A DNA stretch of 64,000 nucleotides, from positions 372,001 through 436,000 of the forward strand of contig JAODTK010000145.1 of assembly GCA_026419785.1 (NCBI GenBank), given 5' to 3'. Below the pieces are notes generated by a model, which was not told the DNA's origin, searched no databases, and was given only the letters and a program-made list of their open reading frames with translations. The DNA is from Sclerodactyla briareus (taxonomy: Eukaryota > Echinodermata > Holothuroidea > Dendrochirotida > Sclerodactylidae). Position numbers and translations under genes: made by a program. The number at the start of each line of letters is the position of its first letter. The stretch's first letter is position 1. Shown one piece after another: positions 29,430 to 43,489 of the stretch.

Positions 29430-32400
29430 TCACTGTGTGAAATTGCTTTTTCCCTCTCAATTGGTCATTCTTTGAATAGCAATGTTTATTGCTGCTATTG
29501 ACATCCGTGGCTTATGAAGATCAATGTCAAAAGTTGTTACAGGGGCACAATAGGCCATTGTTTGAAACGGACTTCTTGGTCTCATGATCTTGAACATTTA
29601 ACACATTCGTCTTGGTACATTTTGCGGTTTGAGCTCCAGCACCTTGGTGCTCTAGTTACTACTACTTGAATTAGCCCCTGTTATATCATCTGCAGTTGTC
29701 CTTCAAGTTTTGTGTACCGATGCCAGGTGGCCATCTACACTTTTGAGGCCTTCCCCCTCAACTCTGGGAGGGACAACCTCTGAGCATTCTCTCTGATCTC
29801 TGGTCCTGTTTATTTGTTGACTGTACGAATAGATGTGGAATAGTTCAGTAGTGGGTTGGTTGGTGTCGTTCGTGACTTTTGTGAGAACGTATTTGCTATG
29901 TTGTTCAAGAATTTATGGCGAACATTCTAAAGAAATTATTATATTGCGCCTTACAGAAAGTCTAGGTATGCTAGGTACAGCTGGAGAGGTGAGTTTTTAA
30001 CAATAACGGGATACCGTTGTGAGAGGTGCCGATTTCCCTGACAGAGGAAGCGCTTATTCCCCAATTGGGGCCACATGTGGAGAGCGCACGCTTGTGGATC
30101 GGTAGTTGGGAACGATTAGATTGAGGGTAGATTCGGACCATAAGGTGTATCTGGTGGTCTTGTACTGGAACATGTCAGCAAGATAGATAGGGAGTCAAAA
30201 TCTACAGGGCTTTGTATACCAGTAGGGAAATTTTTTGTACCTAATCTGAGATAACATTAATCCTTAGCAGTCCCAATGGGGGGGGGGGGGGGGGGGGGGG
30301 GGTTGTTATGTCCATTCTTTCACATTATTGCCAAATTTCTGCACAATAACCAAGGTACCTCAATTGAAGTAGTTAGTTCTCCCTTACCTCTAGAGGTATC
30401 TGTTATATCGCAGTTTTTTTTGAACATGAAACATCAGTTCCTGAGTTCAAATGGTATGCTAATATCCACCGCACACGTCATGCGCCCCTGGCAGTATGGT
30501 CCAATGAAGCTTCTGCTCATGTGAATTTCCATTCTGCTCATATTTAACCGACTATTAATATATTGATATCATATCATAGATTTCTTGTCTATAAGTCTAA
30601 CAATTGTTCAATTATTATTAGCAAATATTTGACCAATGACGTAATGTTGTAGAATTAAGTAATGTTCTATGATCTTTTCATTAATTATATACAGGTCCTG
30701 AAGTAATTTTTAGCTCAAACCATCATGTCATTCTAATTTGATCTATCTATCCAGTCTAATGGACCCTCGTTCTTTTGAATGAATCGTCTCGACGTCTCTA
30801 CCTCGACTTGGTTCACAATGTTGAAGGACAACTGCAGGCTTGGACAACAAGGTTCTTTGTGGGAATAAGGAAACTGGGTATCTGTAAGTTCCAAACCCCA
30901 TTTCAATAGTAGAAACTTGATGGGAATCCCCATTGCACAATACTGCATGACGCCACCCATGGACAAAAAAGGAAATTATGTTACGTATTTGATTGTTTTC
31001 ATTTTTGTTGTCCTTTCTCTCACCAAATGAATCATCAACACCTAACACCCACTACATCAATCCTCTCCTCTCCCCAGGATAGACCTAAATGCTTTTTGAA
31101 GGAAATAATGTTTGGATTTCAATAGAAAAGAACGAATGTTTGCAGATTGTGCGAGTATGACAAGATTTTTTATGCATGATTGGATGCCTTTCTTGCACAA
31201 TAACCATGCTTCAACAATCAACCAACTGTCAATGACTATAACTCCGTAACGGAAAGTCCTAGACTTCTGGTTTGGACTGACGTCATCAGTTTTTAATCCA
31301 GCTATAAAATTGGCCCCTGTATAAATCAGCCTGGCAGTTGTCCTTTGATTAACTCATTGACCACCTGAAGGTCCGAGGTCAAAGGGGCCACAATGGTCCA
31401 TGCGATTGAAAACTGCAAAATGCTACTTAGTCTCCTTGGCCCATTTTCTTACATTTCTTCACACAATGGTACTTGAAATGCTCTCTACATCTCTACAAGC
31501 TCCGATTGATTTTCTATAGAGTTAAATGCAATGTTCCTTGTTTATAGTATTATAGAGTCTTTGAAATGAAAGCGTAAATGTTTAAAAGAAATCTACATTG
31601 CATACGGTCACCTTACATATTTTTGAGCACTGATATCATGTTATGTAGTCACCCACATGTCTTGCTCAGCATGCTCGATCTCGGTCACCGAAAGCATATC
31701 TACCAGTGCCGACACTTTTGTATACAACATGCATGCCTATTAGTATAAACGCACTGGGTTTAACGTGAGCACTTCATTGAAATCAGAACAATTGCCTTTG
31801 CATGACTTTGCAATTTCGTACATGTTGGTGTTTCACTACTATTCTTGCCATGAAAATTCAACTATTCTCTCACTTCAATGTATTGCCGTCTAGCCTTGAC
31901 TAATTACACTGTTGAAATGTTTTATTAATCTATTAACATATATATATCTGTTTTATATATTAGGTCTTATGTTTTTAACGAGCCGATGTTCTGCATTTAT
32001 TAGTAGAATACAACGCTAAGTGTACCCCAAAGATATTTTCATTCAGTGTAATTACCTGTGTTTAAAACCTATATCAACTAGAGGGTCTCTACATATATCT
32101 AGCTTGCAAACATATTACTATTTTTAGCATGGAATTGAATTAATGAAATGACATGTTATTTACAACCAGTTTCGACGGAGGTTGCAAAAGATATGAATGT
32201 TGTTACACCAATGAATAAAGTGCAATACAAAAAAAGAACGGAATAAACCACCAGATTCTTTTCATCCGTGTGATCATTGTACAACTACTCCTGGGCTGTT
32301 CTAATATGTGTTGTATGGCAATTCAACATTGAGTTTGCTATCATACCAGTTACAAGACGAGCTGATAGGATTTGGCTGTCTATCCATCCCCCCCCCCCCC

Positions 32401-32560
32401 CCCAATCCTAGCTGTCCCACCGCACTTTCGCAATAGGGGGGTACAGTCCGGTTTGACACTTTTGGGCTATCCCACCCACACAATATATGTAGGTGGGGAA
32501 ATCTCAGGTCCTTTGTAAAAGTCAGGGGTAATCTTTCAATCATGTCTGCGTACTTGACGC
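29430..32560. other. No assignable gene
   Basis: AT-rich non-coding sequence. Notable contents are the G25 tract at 30278-30302 and a C16 tract at 32388-32403. Minus-strand frames at 30733-31048 are open for 77-101 codons without splice or domain support. Confidence 0.4.
30278..30302 (+). repeat. Poly-G tract, 25 bases
   Basis: An uninterrupted run of 25 G, the longest of at least eight G or C runs of 13 or more in the window. The true length is uncertain because of homopolymer error. Confidence 0.9.
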
Positions 32561-32569
32561 CCAGCTTGT

Positions 32570-34100
32570 ACAATGTTAACTCGACTCAACTTGGTATGTG
32601 TGTCCCCCATGAATGAGTCATGAACCCCATTGCTTTATGGTCAGGTCCTGAGGTCACCAGAGGAACAAAGGACTGGAAATCTTGTAATCACTAATCTAGA
32701 ATGGTTGGTCAGATCTAGTTGACATTTGGTGTATAGCGTTCTAATAGGGAGGTAAGGAACCCTTTTGTTTTAGTTTAGGGTCGGGGGCGACTTAATAAAA
32801 TTGTTGAAAGTCCTAATTTATTGCGGTCATGATACTTACCTTTTACCACAACGGTTTGCACGTACACCCCCTACAATTATGCCTTGTACCAAGATACTTA
32901 ACCCCACCTGAGGATGAAGCTAATACTTGGTATGTGCGCTCTCTATTATGCGTACCTAAACCCTATTGTTTGGGGGTCAGTTGCGGTCCCCAGAGGTCAA
33001 ATTCTGAAAACCTAAACCCTTATCCAGAATGGTTGGTCAGATCAAGTTGAAAATTTGGTGTATAGCTTTCTTTGAAAAGCCCGGTCTTGAAGTGGCACTC
33101 AGGTGGTTACTTAACTGTCAATATTCTGGAGAATCACTGTGGCGAGCGTATTTCAGTCCTGTGGTTTTCTAGGTACAAACAGTATTTGTAACAATCTTTG
33201 TTCGCAGGACCAAGAGTATACAATTTTCAGGGTGGTTGTCCGTGATTGACGCAAAACCGCTGTACGAATATTGGGCAGGGACAAGTGACTGCAAGAATTT
33301 CCTGCTTAATACCCATTACGCCCTGGCTTCTGTCCTCAATGTCACGTCCCTATTGTATTTGGTTATAGGTTTGGATGAATTTTGGTCACATATATAAAAT
33401 TTGTGAAAATCGATATTTTGGCCAATTATTGGTTACAGGATAACTCTAACCCTCACCTGGAAATATGATGCGCATCTTGGCATGAAGTTCCTCCCATGAG
33501 AGTAATGAACCCTATGTTTGTGGGTTGGGTCACATCATCTGAGGTCAACAGAGGTCAAGTCGAAAATCCTTGTAACACAGTCCAGACTTTGTTGTCTGCT
33601 CAGGTTGAAATTTGGATATGTAAGCATTTTGTGGGTACTATAGACCTGTTGGGGTTGTTCTTGGTGTGCCTAGATGGATAGCTCTACTTGGTATGTTCAG
33701 CTCCCCCAGAAATGCAGGCACATGACCCTATTGGTTTGGGGTCAGGTCGAGGCCACCTGGGGTCAGCACAGGCCAAGGCAGAAATCCTTGTAAAACCATG
33801 AAGTATGCTTGGTCTATCGCTTTGGAATGTGGTGTGTGTGGCTTTCAAATTGATTAAAGTGATATTTTTTGGCCAATTTCAGCTTGTTGAAACGTGATAG
33901 TTGACCCCACTAGATGGATGAAGCGCATACTCGATATATGGATTCACTATGGACTACATTTGCTCCCATTGTTGGTCAGAAGTTAGAAATCATTTGGGGA
34001 AAAATTGAAAGTTGATCGAGTTTGAATTGTAGGGTGCTGTAAGCTTTTATCAAGAATACAGGAACCCTATTGGGGGGGGGGGGGTGTCAGATTGCCTTTT
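32570..34100 (-). repeat. Family A repeat, about five units, with a perfect DR4
   Basis: Repeated words are 'acttggtatgtg', 'gaaccctattg', 'ggtcagatcaagttga' and 'gtatagctttct'. At 33542-33557 one unit has AGGTCA-ACAG-AGGTCA. A G13 tract lies at 34072-34084. The orientation is as at 2.6, 11.3 and 28.9 kb. Confidence 0.8.
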
Positions 34101-34109
34101 TTCTGTGGA

Positions 34110-36155
34110 AAACTGGGAACTTTTGGCAGATGTGGACGATTTCCTAATTTGTCTGGCCTGAGTCAATGAATCCTAATCCTGTGGGCTTTCCGGTTATTAT
34201 CCATCTCATATCTACAGCGGATGCCGATGTAAACCTTCCTACTGGAGAACATCCAGCAGGAATTTTCTCTCAGATTTATCCTTAGTGCCAACACTAGCAC
34301 TAGCACCATTCTTCGTCCTACATACAGACAGTCACGGAAGCACTGAAGCAATCTCTTCTCTATCTCTCCGTCTGACTCTTGGCGGAGCATGCCATAGCGC
34401 AGCTAGCCTCTCTAAGGCAGTAATTCCCAAGGGTGGGCCACAAGGTGAAAACTGATGGGGTTTGCAAGTCTATGTCCTAAGTCACAACAAATAAATCTTT
34501 TTTTTATTCCTTGAAAAGGAGTCTATGCATGCCTGACAGTGTGTGTCTGTGTTGCCTAGCTTGTTAACACAATAGACTTAACCCAACCTGGATGGATGAA
34601 GCTCAATGGGTTGTATAGGTTCCCCCCCAGCATTTTAAAAGTTGTTGGATTTCTATGGAAAGTAGAAGTGCTTCGCACCATTGGTCTGAAATATTTCCCA
34701 GGGGTCACTGGAAGTTGAGTATTTTTCTAATTTTGGCATTATTTAGCCAATTGTAGAGACATTCCACGTAACTTGGTACTCCTTCGGTAGACATGGTTCA
34801 ACAGTTAGTCCTTATGAATTTGGAATTGGACACTGATTAATAAGCTGTTTCTGTAAATGCTAATAACTCAAATCTGATGGCAACACATGGAATGCATTTT
34901 GTTTGCAAAAGCACGATTGCTGATGACAAGGAACCATACCACTGATCGCCGCAAAAAAATCGCGCAACCAGCGAGACACTTGGACGATCGCATTGTTGGT
35001 GAAAAGTAAAAGGTGAAACATTGATATTTTGGCCAATTTTAGTTTGTTAGTCAAAGCTTTTGAAACACTTGGAACAATTATGTGGGGTGCGCTCATAACA
35101 AACAACTGTAGCAATTTCTTGTCATATTTAAAATGGTACTTTTACAACACCATAAGGGACCTCCGGACTGCCACTCATAGTATTTATATTGCCATTTATA
35201 GTTTACTTCCACAAATCTGTTAACAAGCTTTTTCAGAATTTGGCCTTTCTTTCTTGCTCCCAGTGATTTGGTAAACTAAAAGATATCCTGCCTATTTCAA
35301 ACGCATTCTATAAATCTTCACATTCGGGATTCTATCTACAGGAAACAGACCTAGTCTGTCTTTGAACTGGTCCCCCAAACAATTAAGTTCCAATCTCCCA
35401 ATCTGAAACCTCCTAATTTTGACCGTAATAACCTTTCCTGGCTATGAATGAAAATGAAGTGGCCGTCAAAATGACAAGGTTTGTCCCTTCATATTTGCAA
35501 CTAAAATGCCCATTTAAAGCTTTCTGTTCCTCAAATGTTGTTCTACCACATTTCATGTTTCAACAATGACCCTCGTATTGCGCTTCCACTTGGGCCGGTG
35601 ATCTTCTGGGCAACCAAAATATCATGTACTTTTCCTCCTCATATCTTGTGATGGTCTGAAGTTGACCGATGCTTGCCATCTCCGGATATTGTGCCAATAA
35701 TCATTCCCGTCTTTGGGCTCTCCTGGTAAAAACCAGAAAAAGCTAAAAGGCTGGACTGATCCTGACTTGATCAAGTTAATCATTTTCAAGATTTACAATA
35801 TAAATCATCGTAGTACTCAAAATAGGGAACTCACATCAAGTATTTACTACATTCATTCAGCAGAGGTCCTTGTTTTTAGCTTCGGGTAAGCAGCTCTACA
35901 AGTCATCATCTCTCCGTCGTTCGTCACTTTCATTCGTAACTTCTGAAACCGTCCATGGGAATCAGGTTGAAACTTGGTGAGTGGATGGAAGCATGCCACT
36001 GGCTAGGCTGAGTAACATTTTCCTTTGCAATATGTGAAATTTTAATTAAATCCAATAACACCCTAATACTTAAGTCTTCTTCGTACTTCTTCTTGACCTT
36101 ACTTGGTGGGTGGATGAAGCATGCCACTGGCTATAGGCCGAGTTACATTTGTATT
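34110..36155. other. No assignable gene, decayed family A words to 35.1 kb
   Basis: Further decayed family A fragments reach about 35.05 kb. At 35.95-36.2 kb a segment is repeated once ('ggtgagtggatgaagcatgccactggcta' type, about 130 bp apart). No exon or RNA is recognised. Confidence 0.4.
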
Positions 36156-36159
36156 TGCA

Positions 36160-36520
36160 TAATGTGCTTAACTTTAATTAAATCCCATTAATTACCGCCA
36201 ATAAGTCTTCCCCCACAGCCCGTTTGAGCGGGTTTGTTTACATTATATTACCTACTCCTTATCCTCTGGGAAGCACAACAACAGACAGACATTCCAGAAG
36301 TTGGTTAATCCTTTCAACACATCTTGGTCCATTTCTCATTGGTGACCTAGGATGTGTGTGGGCACAGTAAGCTTCCATCAGCCAATGGGTGGCCCTCCTC
36401 CCCTCCCCCCCCCCCCCCGTCACACACACCTAAATGCTGTTATTGTAACGTGTGTTGCCTTGTTTATATATTGCCTCTACGGTGGCCCAACTATCACTAT
36501 GAGTGTCAACATGTCAGTTA
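36160..36520 (+). repeat. Dispersed repeat R, copy 1
   Basis: This copy matches the reverse complement of 61865-62230. Shared blocks in order are 'ttaattaaatcc(c)a', the 'cagcccgtttgag' region, 'ttacctactccttat', 'aacacatcttggtccatttct', 'ccaatgggtgg' and 'gttgccttgttt'. A C14 tract (36405-36418) sits where the other copy has a short run. Confidence 0.75.
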
Positions 36521-36839
36521 TTTATTTCCTGTGGGAGTGTGTTTCTCCACGGATCTTCACTGCCACAGCTTAGGATGAGCTGTGTTGCATACTGTTGCTG
36601 GGCACCGATATAGCAAATATTAGGCCAATGTGTAAGACATGTTCCAAGTCCATGTTGTGACATGTCAGTAAGGGTCAGTTGTGAACAAACAATGAGATGG
36701 CAAAAAACAATGGCATGACTAGTTGCCACAGAGGAAATTTTGTTCTGACTTGCACTTGTTTTCCTCCCAAACTGGCTCCAGTCACACGATAGTGTTTTGT
36801 TCTTCCCATAACAGAGCTGAATACTAAATTCAAAACTGA

Positions 36840-37760
36840 TCGGGTCAGGCATTCCTGGACTTATCTGTTAACAAAGAAAATTTTTCAAATTTGAATCTCT
36901 TTGACTCAATTGACTTTAGACATGAAAGTCCAATGTTTTCCCCCGAAACCGACTACCGGCCTGCACCAAGAACCTCTACCACCTCTACTCCCATACAAAA
37001 AAGAAAAGTACATAATGAATTGCACTGGATCATCCCAGGCATTCTCAACTTATTGTTAACAAGATTTATGGACTTTCTCCTGACCCAAGACGATCTTTGC
37101 CCCGACCCCCAAAACAATAGGGATTGAGTCATTGTGTTAACAAAAGTTAAAATTGGCCAAAATATCAATTTTCACAATATTTCCCCAAAACATAGGGATT
37201 GAGTCTTGTGTTAACAAAAGTTAAAATTGGCCAAAATATCAATTTTCACAATATTTCCCCAAACTGCGGTCTGCACCAAAACAATATGGTTCCTGTACTC
37301 TTCCATAAAGAAAGCTGCTACATAATTTTTTCACCTGATTCGGATACCAGGCTTCTTGGGACTGATCATGTTAACAAATTTTCAAACTGCCCTGACCCCC
37401 AACCAGTAGGGATTTTATGTTCCATTAATGGAACCCATAACCTATCATTACTTGATCCATCCAAGTGGGGTAGAGTTTCGGGTTAACGAGCTAATTTTTC
37501 CAAATTATCAATTGTCGCAATCTTCCCAATGTTTTCTCATCTGACCCCCGGTCGCACAAAGACAATAGGGTTCCTGTATCCCCTAAGAAAGGTGCATATA
37601 GAATGTCCAACCTTATCAGATCAGGCATTCTGGACTAAGCATGTTAAAGATTTTCAGACTGTGACCTCTCTTCTCTTGACGTTTGGAACTGTATACGTAC
37701 TCATTATGAGGAACCACCCATATACCAAGTAGGAACTTGAATCCATCCATGTTGGGGTCA
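36840..37760 (+). repeat. Family A repeat, three to four units, switched orientation
   Basis: This is the first family A block in the same sense as the 57-60 kb array. It includes an exact repetition of about 55 bp ('aaaacataggg...attgagtc' with 'gttaacaaaagttaaaattg' twice, near 37136 and 37210). Confidence 0.8.
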
Positions 37761-37769
37761 ATCATAAAT

Positions 37770-40700
37770 GGGAATCCTTGCTGAACTTATTATTCACTGT
37801 GAGAGGCAAATGCAAACCCTGGATTTGAATTCTGCGGATTCAGGAAGCCAATTCCATTTCCTGATGCCATTCCTTTTAATGACGATCCCACTGGCGTGCC
37901 GGCAGTTGCACCAATCTGCTATTCGAGCTCATCAAGAACCCTGGCTGTATTGGTCGAGGATGAGCACTGGTGATAATTCACCTTCAACCAGTGTTCAAGG
38001 TCCCACCTGATCCAGGACGGCCATTTACTTACCCTCTCGACTCCCGGACTGCCACTTTCAGTCACCTAAGAAAAATTCCAGTGACTACTGGAATTTGACC
38101 CCAGAATGCCACCGATCGGTATCTGCCAACAGATGATATAAGCAAATTCCCAGCAATCCGTGGGTGTCTTCAAATTCTTTTATCTCCATGGCAGCTTGCT
38201 TGTGGTGCTCCACTCTGATGACCCAAATCTAAATTGCTCCCGCACGATGCCTGTTATTTGTTGACCAACTGCATCATTTGGATGTGATGGTCACATGTCA
38301 TACATTCCCTTTTGCAGGATAGGGCATGATACTCCGTGTACTCCCTCGTGACATTACACCAGTGGTCCTTGTAGCAATTGTTCTGGAGCACCTGGATCTA
38401 ATCTCGAGACCGATTTTTTTTTACTCCGGCTTCTATGACACAGACCACACAATAAAAATCAAGAGAATTTGGAAATTGTTCTTGAAATGCCATGAACAAA
38501 TACCGTCTGGAATAGGATAGCTCAGATGAGGTTTTGATTTACTATGCACTAAAATGACTAAAACTGGTACATGTGGAAGCTTTAAAAATTGTGCATTGGG
38601 ATGGTTATGCAATACTAAAACAATATCATTGTGGGGCAGCTGAAATGCCCAGTTTTGTAATAGGAACGACTCCAGTGGTGAGGAATGACTGGCTAGCACT
38701 GATGAATCTTCGTCCTCATGTCGAGCCGATTGATGATGAATGGAGCAATAAAGACATCAGTCTGGCCACACAGTCAATGTTGTTAAACCCTCGATTTGTA
38801 AGCCTCCATTTCTGCATATAGCGCGAGTGTCGTTGTACTAAGTAGTCTGTGCAGCCACTACACAGCAAACTCCAGGAGATTAGTTCACTATGTCTCCAAA
38901 CCAGATCTCACACTGATGCTATGGAATATAAATAGCAAGATCACCTACTCCAGTAATTGGCTAGGAATCCATGTCGCTAGTAATGCCTAAATCGTTCCTT
39001 CTCACGTAGACCCCCTGACCATCACTTGTTCCATAGCTCCTTTTCAGGTGTGTGAAGTAAAATTACCTAACACCGACCCCTATTAAGGGCATCAGTGGGC
39101 TGAAATATTTCGAGAAACGGTTTTAGCTCGAGTCTGCTGATAACAAAAGTCATGTCCATTCATGAACCGGATCGGTTTATCACAGACATGCCGTGATGAA
39201 ACCAGATAAAACCAGCTTTTTCCTGAGAATTGCCTGGAGTGGTTTCATATTATCCTGACAGTCGCAGGTGGTTGGTGGATACCACAAGCATAGATGTGCC
39301 ACTAACAGTGTTGGAGTTCCTAATATGTTGGCATTTAGCAGAGAATCGGAATTCAAAATATTGTGCAATCAGCCTAATGCAAATTAGGCTATGGACATCA
39401 CCCCGAGGTCTCAGAACAACATACCTACAGCCTGGTATGTGTTTTATTGCACCAGATTTCCTAACACCCATCAGTATGGCCAAATTTCAGACTGCGTCAG
39501 TGTGATTGTAGATTACTGCCATGTAGGAAGGCTTTGCAAGGTACATTCCAGGTTCCCATCCAGCTGTCAATGGACGCTCAGTCTAGCTTGCCACCAGAGT
39601 TCACACTGGACTGCTTAAAATCATGTAGGGTATTGACGATCATCTTTGCATAGGAATCAAGCAACATTGGCAAGTACAAATGTTCGACTTTGTCAGAACA
39701 CCAAGAAAAAAAATTACAAGAACTACTCACTTGCTCAATATATTGTTGGAAAAATATTGAAAATTATATACAAACCCCCCCCCCCCCCATGATATACTAC
39801 TGTGTGACAGTATCTATAGCCAATTCTTATGTTAGCAAATATTACAGGAAAACACATTCCTCATGAGGAATAATATCTGGTCCTTTCTCTGTCAAAGACA
39901 TGCTCAAGGGCTTTACAGAAAAATTTAATGGTGAGTACAATAGCAAAGAAAGTAGGGATTTACTCGAATTATGCATTCAAAAGCCAGCGTAGTATCCGTG
40001 TCTGAATACGTTTATGAACTCTACATGTAGATTTCTAATTTTTTTTGTGGGACATCTGAAAGCACATGATGATCACCCTGCCTGGCCTGTCATGAAACTA
40101 CATACATTGCATGACATCTCCAACCTGAGGGGGGTTATATTTACGGGGGAGTGGGGAAGCAGTGCAAATACAGATTACTGCACTGGCAGAATCAGTAATG
40201 TAACCATCAAAGTGTGTTGAGAGAGTGCCTATCAGAGAAAACGAGAGATTTCATTCTTCTGTCATCCCAAATTTAGATGAATAGGGAACTTGTGATGGGT
40301 TACCCGTTAATGTACTCACACCCATCTAAGGGTGGGGGGAATGAAGCTGTCTATTAGAGAAAACTGGATTCCATTACTTTTCTATCCTCCTGAATTTCCG
40401 TAGCCTACATTATGTAGGAATATCATGGCTTCTTGAAATTTCATGTTCGCAGTCGACCATTGTTCAGCAATATTACAAAAATAGACCGTGAAGGTAAAAT
40501 GATTTCAAACTGCCAAGAACTGAAAACTGTCCATTCCATAGAACATATCCAAAATCAACTGAAATGAAAACGGTGAGTTGGCATGCAAGTCTGGCAAGAA
40601 CCAATACTTTTGCGGTGGTGTTGTGTCCCTTCATTGTTGCGATTGCGGGTCGGTGCACCACGCCCAGGGACCCACTATGTACGACAAGATGCTGCTGTTA

Positions 40701-42110
40701 CGAGGTCTCCATTGCTGCACCCTCCTTCGTATCCCCCTGTTGGAGAAGAAATAACCATGAGACCAAGGGGTCATAATAAGGGACCAGGGGTTACTGTTCA
40801 AAAGAAAACTCCTGGTTTGTGTATTCTGGCTTGTGTATTCTGGCTTGAGACTAGGGCTTGAATGAGTAGTCCACTCTACAGAAATTCAAAACCTGGCTGA
40901 CATGCATTATAACAACAGGTACACTACAATATCAGTCTGCTCAAAAATGGTGGCGCAGTTACAGGAGTGTCCTTAATGCGACTTTATATGGGAACTAGGG
41001 ATTCTGTACATCCAGGGATATCTGCATTTCTACAGACAGAACATTGAGTAGTAATGTAAAAGTAAAGTACTGTTATAGTAATGTTCTAGACAAGGCGATC
41101 GCCCCAGTGCCTCGCCTGGTTGCGCGATCAGTGTTTCCGTCTAATATTCACCATGCAAACAATTATAGGGCATTTAATGTGTTACTGTTAGATTTTGGTA
41201 TTAGCATTTAACACCCTACTATTCAGTGATCAATTCCAAAATCAATTCCAAATTCGTAAGGACTGATTACTGACAATGACTAAAGAGTAAAGAAGTATAA
41301 GTTTTGTGGAAATGTGACTGAGATTACCTAAATTAGGCAAATTAGACACAATATTCAACTTCCTATTGACCAGTTTGCTCACTCCACATTCAGGACCACA
41401 CTTAACATTTTCATGGGAATTCAACATTTGCATGAATGGAGCAATTTATATACACATGCATAACCCCCAGTGACTCGAGTCAATGATAACATTTTGGGGG
41501 ACTGAACTAAAAAGTAGACCATACCAAGGCAATCAAGCTTCAGGAAAATCGAACCACTTTTTGAAATTTGGAAAAACCATGTGAAATAGACACACTGAAT
41601 GTAATGACCTCCAGTGTTCTCCAGCCCCATTTGAATAATACAATTTTGTATGGTGAATAATCACAGGCCTGGAGTGCTCTATTCACAGAAATGAGGGGTG
41701 ATGGAATGAGAAAAATTAATAAGCAAAGTGATCAAGTAATTGTGTACATGTTATGGTATCTCAATACCTCTTAAATATTTAAACATTCATTGTCATCATT
41801 GACTATCCCCTCAAAACCTAGCAACCATAACAACAACTGGTTCTCTATCAGATCCCTACCTACCCTGGACTATCTGGTTATAAACCAGTTACTGAGTTGA
41901 TAGTTCCCTCCAGATTACCATATTGTCCAAACAAACTAGTCATTACTTCCCTGCTGTCTCACACACTACCAGTGCAATATAAGCTGCTCTACTGAGGGTG
42001 ACCCTGCCCCCCTGTAGCATGGACTAGTCTACCTCCTTACCCTCCTCTTATGTAACCAAGACCTTGTCTTTGTCAGAGGGGGCCAGAAAAAAGGTTGTCA
42101 GGCTGGAGGC
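37770..42110. other. No assignable gene
   Basis: Single-copy-looking non-coding DNA with a C14 tract at 39775-39788. A short plus-strand region at 40.56-40.86 kb has three overlapping open frames, one Cys-rich (NQYFCGGVVSLHCCDCGSV) and one with PPSYPPVGEE. Without splice sites or a family match I do not call it. The frame at 38573-38821 is likewise unsupported. Confidence 0.4.
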
Positions 42111-42119
42111 TCATAGTAC

Positions 42120-43480
42120 AGGATGAGAGAATCTTTGGAATAACTATTAGGATTTGCCTGATTATTAGCCTTAACTACCTTTCAAGATATGTCAGTTTTC
42201 ATGAAAAATATTCCCCTTTCTGATGAGCACCATGCCTTCAACATTTCAGCCATATCGCATAGTTTTTGAAGGTTGTTGGAGAAAATGTATTATTGAGCAG
42301 TTTTTTGTCCATAAGTGACCCTGATGACCTTTTTATGAAAAATGTTACCCTTGATGATATGCACCATTTCCCAAAATGTCAGCCATATCCCATACAATCA
42401 CTAGAAGTTGTTGAGAAAAAAAAAGAACAAGGTTATTGTTTGGCAGCTTTCCGACCTTAAAATGACCTGATGAAATGAGGGTTTTTATGAAAAAAGCTTG
42501 CCTTGATGTGATGCACCAAGCCCCAAAAGCATTATGTAACAGATACACATTCCCCGCCCCATGCTATCGCCCAAAAGGTATCCAAATCGACCTTTGGCCC
42601 CTTATAACTTGAAGACCCGGTGTTAGATCGAAGCGGGAGGTGGTTTCGTCTATGTAGCACACAGAGCTCTATCCCATTTCCAAAAATGGACAGTTTTTAT
42701 TTCTTTGCCCTGTAACTCCTAAAATAAGCACATTTTCTTAAAACTTGACCTTTGACCTCGTCTTGGATGTTTTTGATCCACTGAACCCCCCATACCATGA
42801 CCAAATCTCTACGAGCACCCTAACTGAAATCATTCCAAGTGTTATTAGCCATTTAACAAAACTTCGAAAAATCACGTAAATTATGCAAATTATTCACATT
42901 AATGACCTTAATGACCTCTACACTGTTGTTAAATTTATCAGGATCAAAGGTGTAACCATCTCCACCAAGTTTCATGAGGATTCAACTAACTTTAAAATCT
43001 GCATAAATTTAGGTAATGCGAATTAGTAACATTAAATGACCTTTGGTGAACTCGTCCCTACTGAAAAATTATCGGGACTAGATAATCCATTTCCACCGAG
43101 TTTCGTCCAAATCCAACGAACTTAAAAAATAACGCAGAAATTAATGCAAATTAGACTACTTAATTAGCATATATCGTGCGGGAATCTAATCAGTTCGTGT
43201 ACACTTCATAGTTGTTATATACCCCGAACGGCATCACCAATGCATCTACCGATCAAGAGAATCTTGTACACAAGCTTCCGGCCCATTTTTCATTAAATAT
43301 GCAAATGATGCAAATGAGTTGGTCTTCTTTCGGGAACGAAAAAAAAAAGTGGATGACATCGACAACTCTTCACCACGCACCTCCACAACAAGGTGCCAGC
43401 ATGATGGCATTCACGGTTCAGGAGATATCGGACTGCACATATGGACAGATAGACGGACAGACAGACACACAACAAAGTGA
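42120..43480. repeat. Family C decayed tandem repeat
   Basis: About eight diverged units of 100-140 bp, typed by 'catttccaccaagtttcatg', 'aaattatgcaaatta' and 'aatgacctttgg'. They end in 'cggttcaggagatatcgga', then 'gacagatagacggacagacagacacac'-like sequence. Repeats with such endings are common in marine invertebrate genomes. Confidence 0.7.
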
Positions 43481-43489
43481 ACACTATGT

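Noticed and set aside
40560-40860. Cys-rich membrane or Shisa/LITAF-like exon.
   Set aside because: CCDCG and PPSYPP lie in different frames and in an order and spacing unlike either family; no splice sites.
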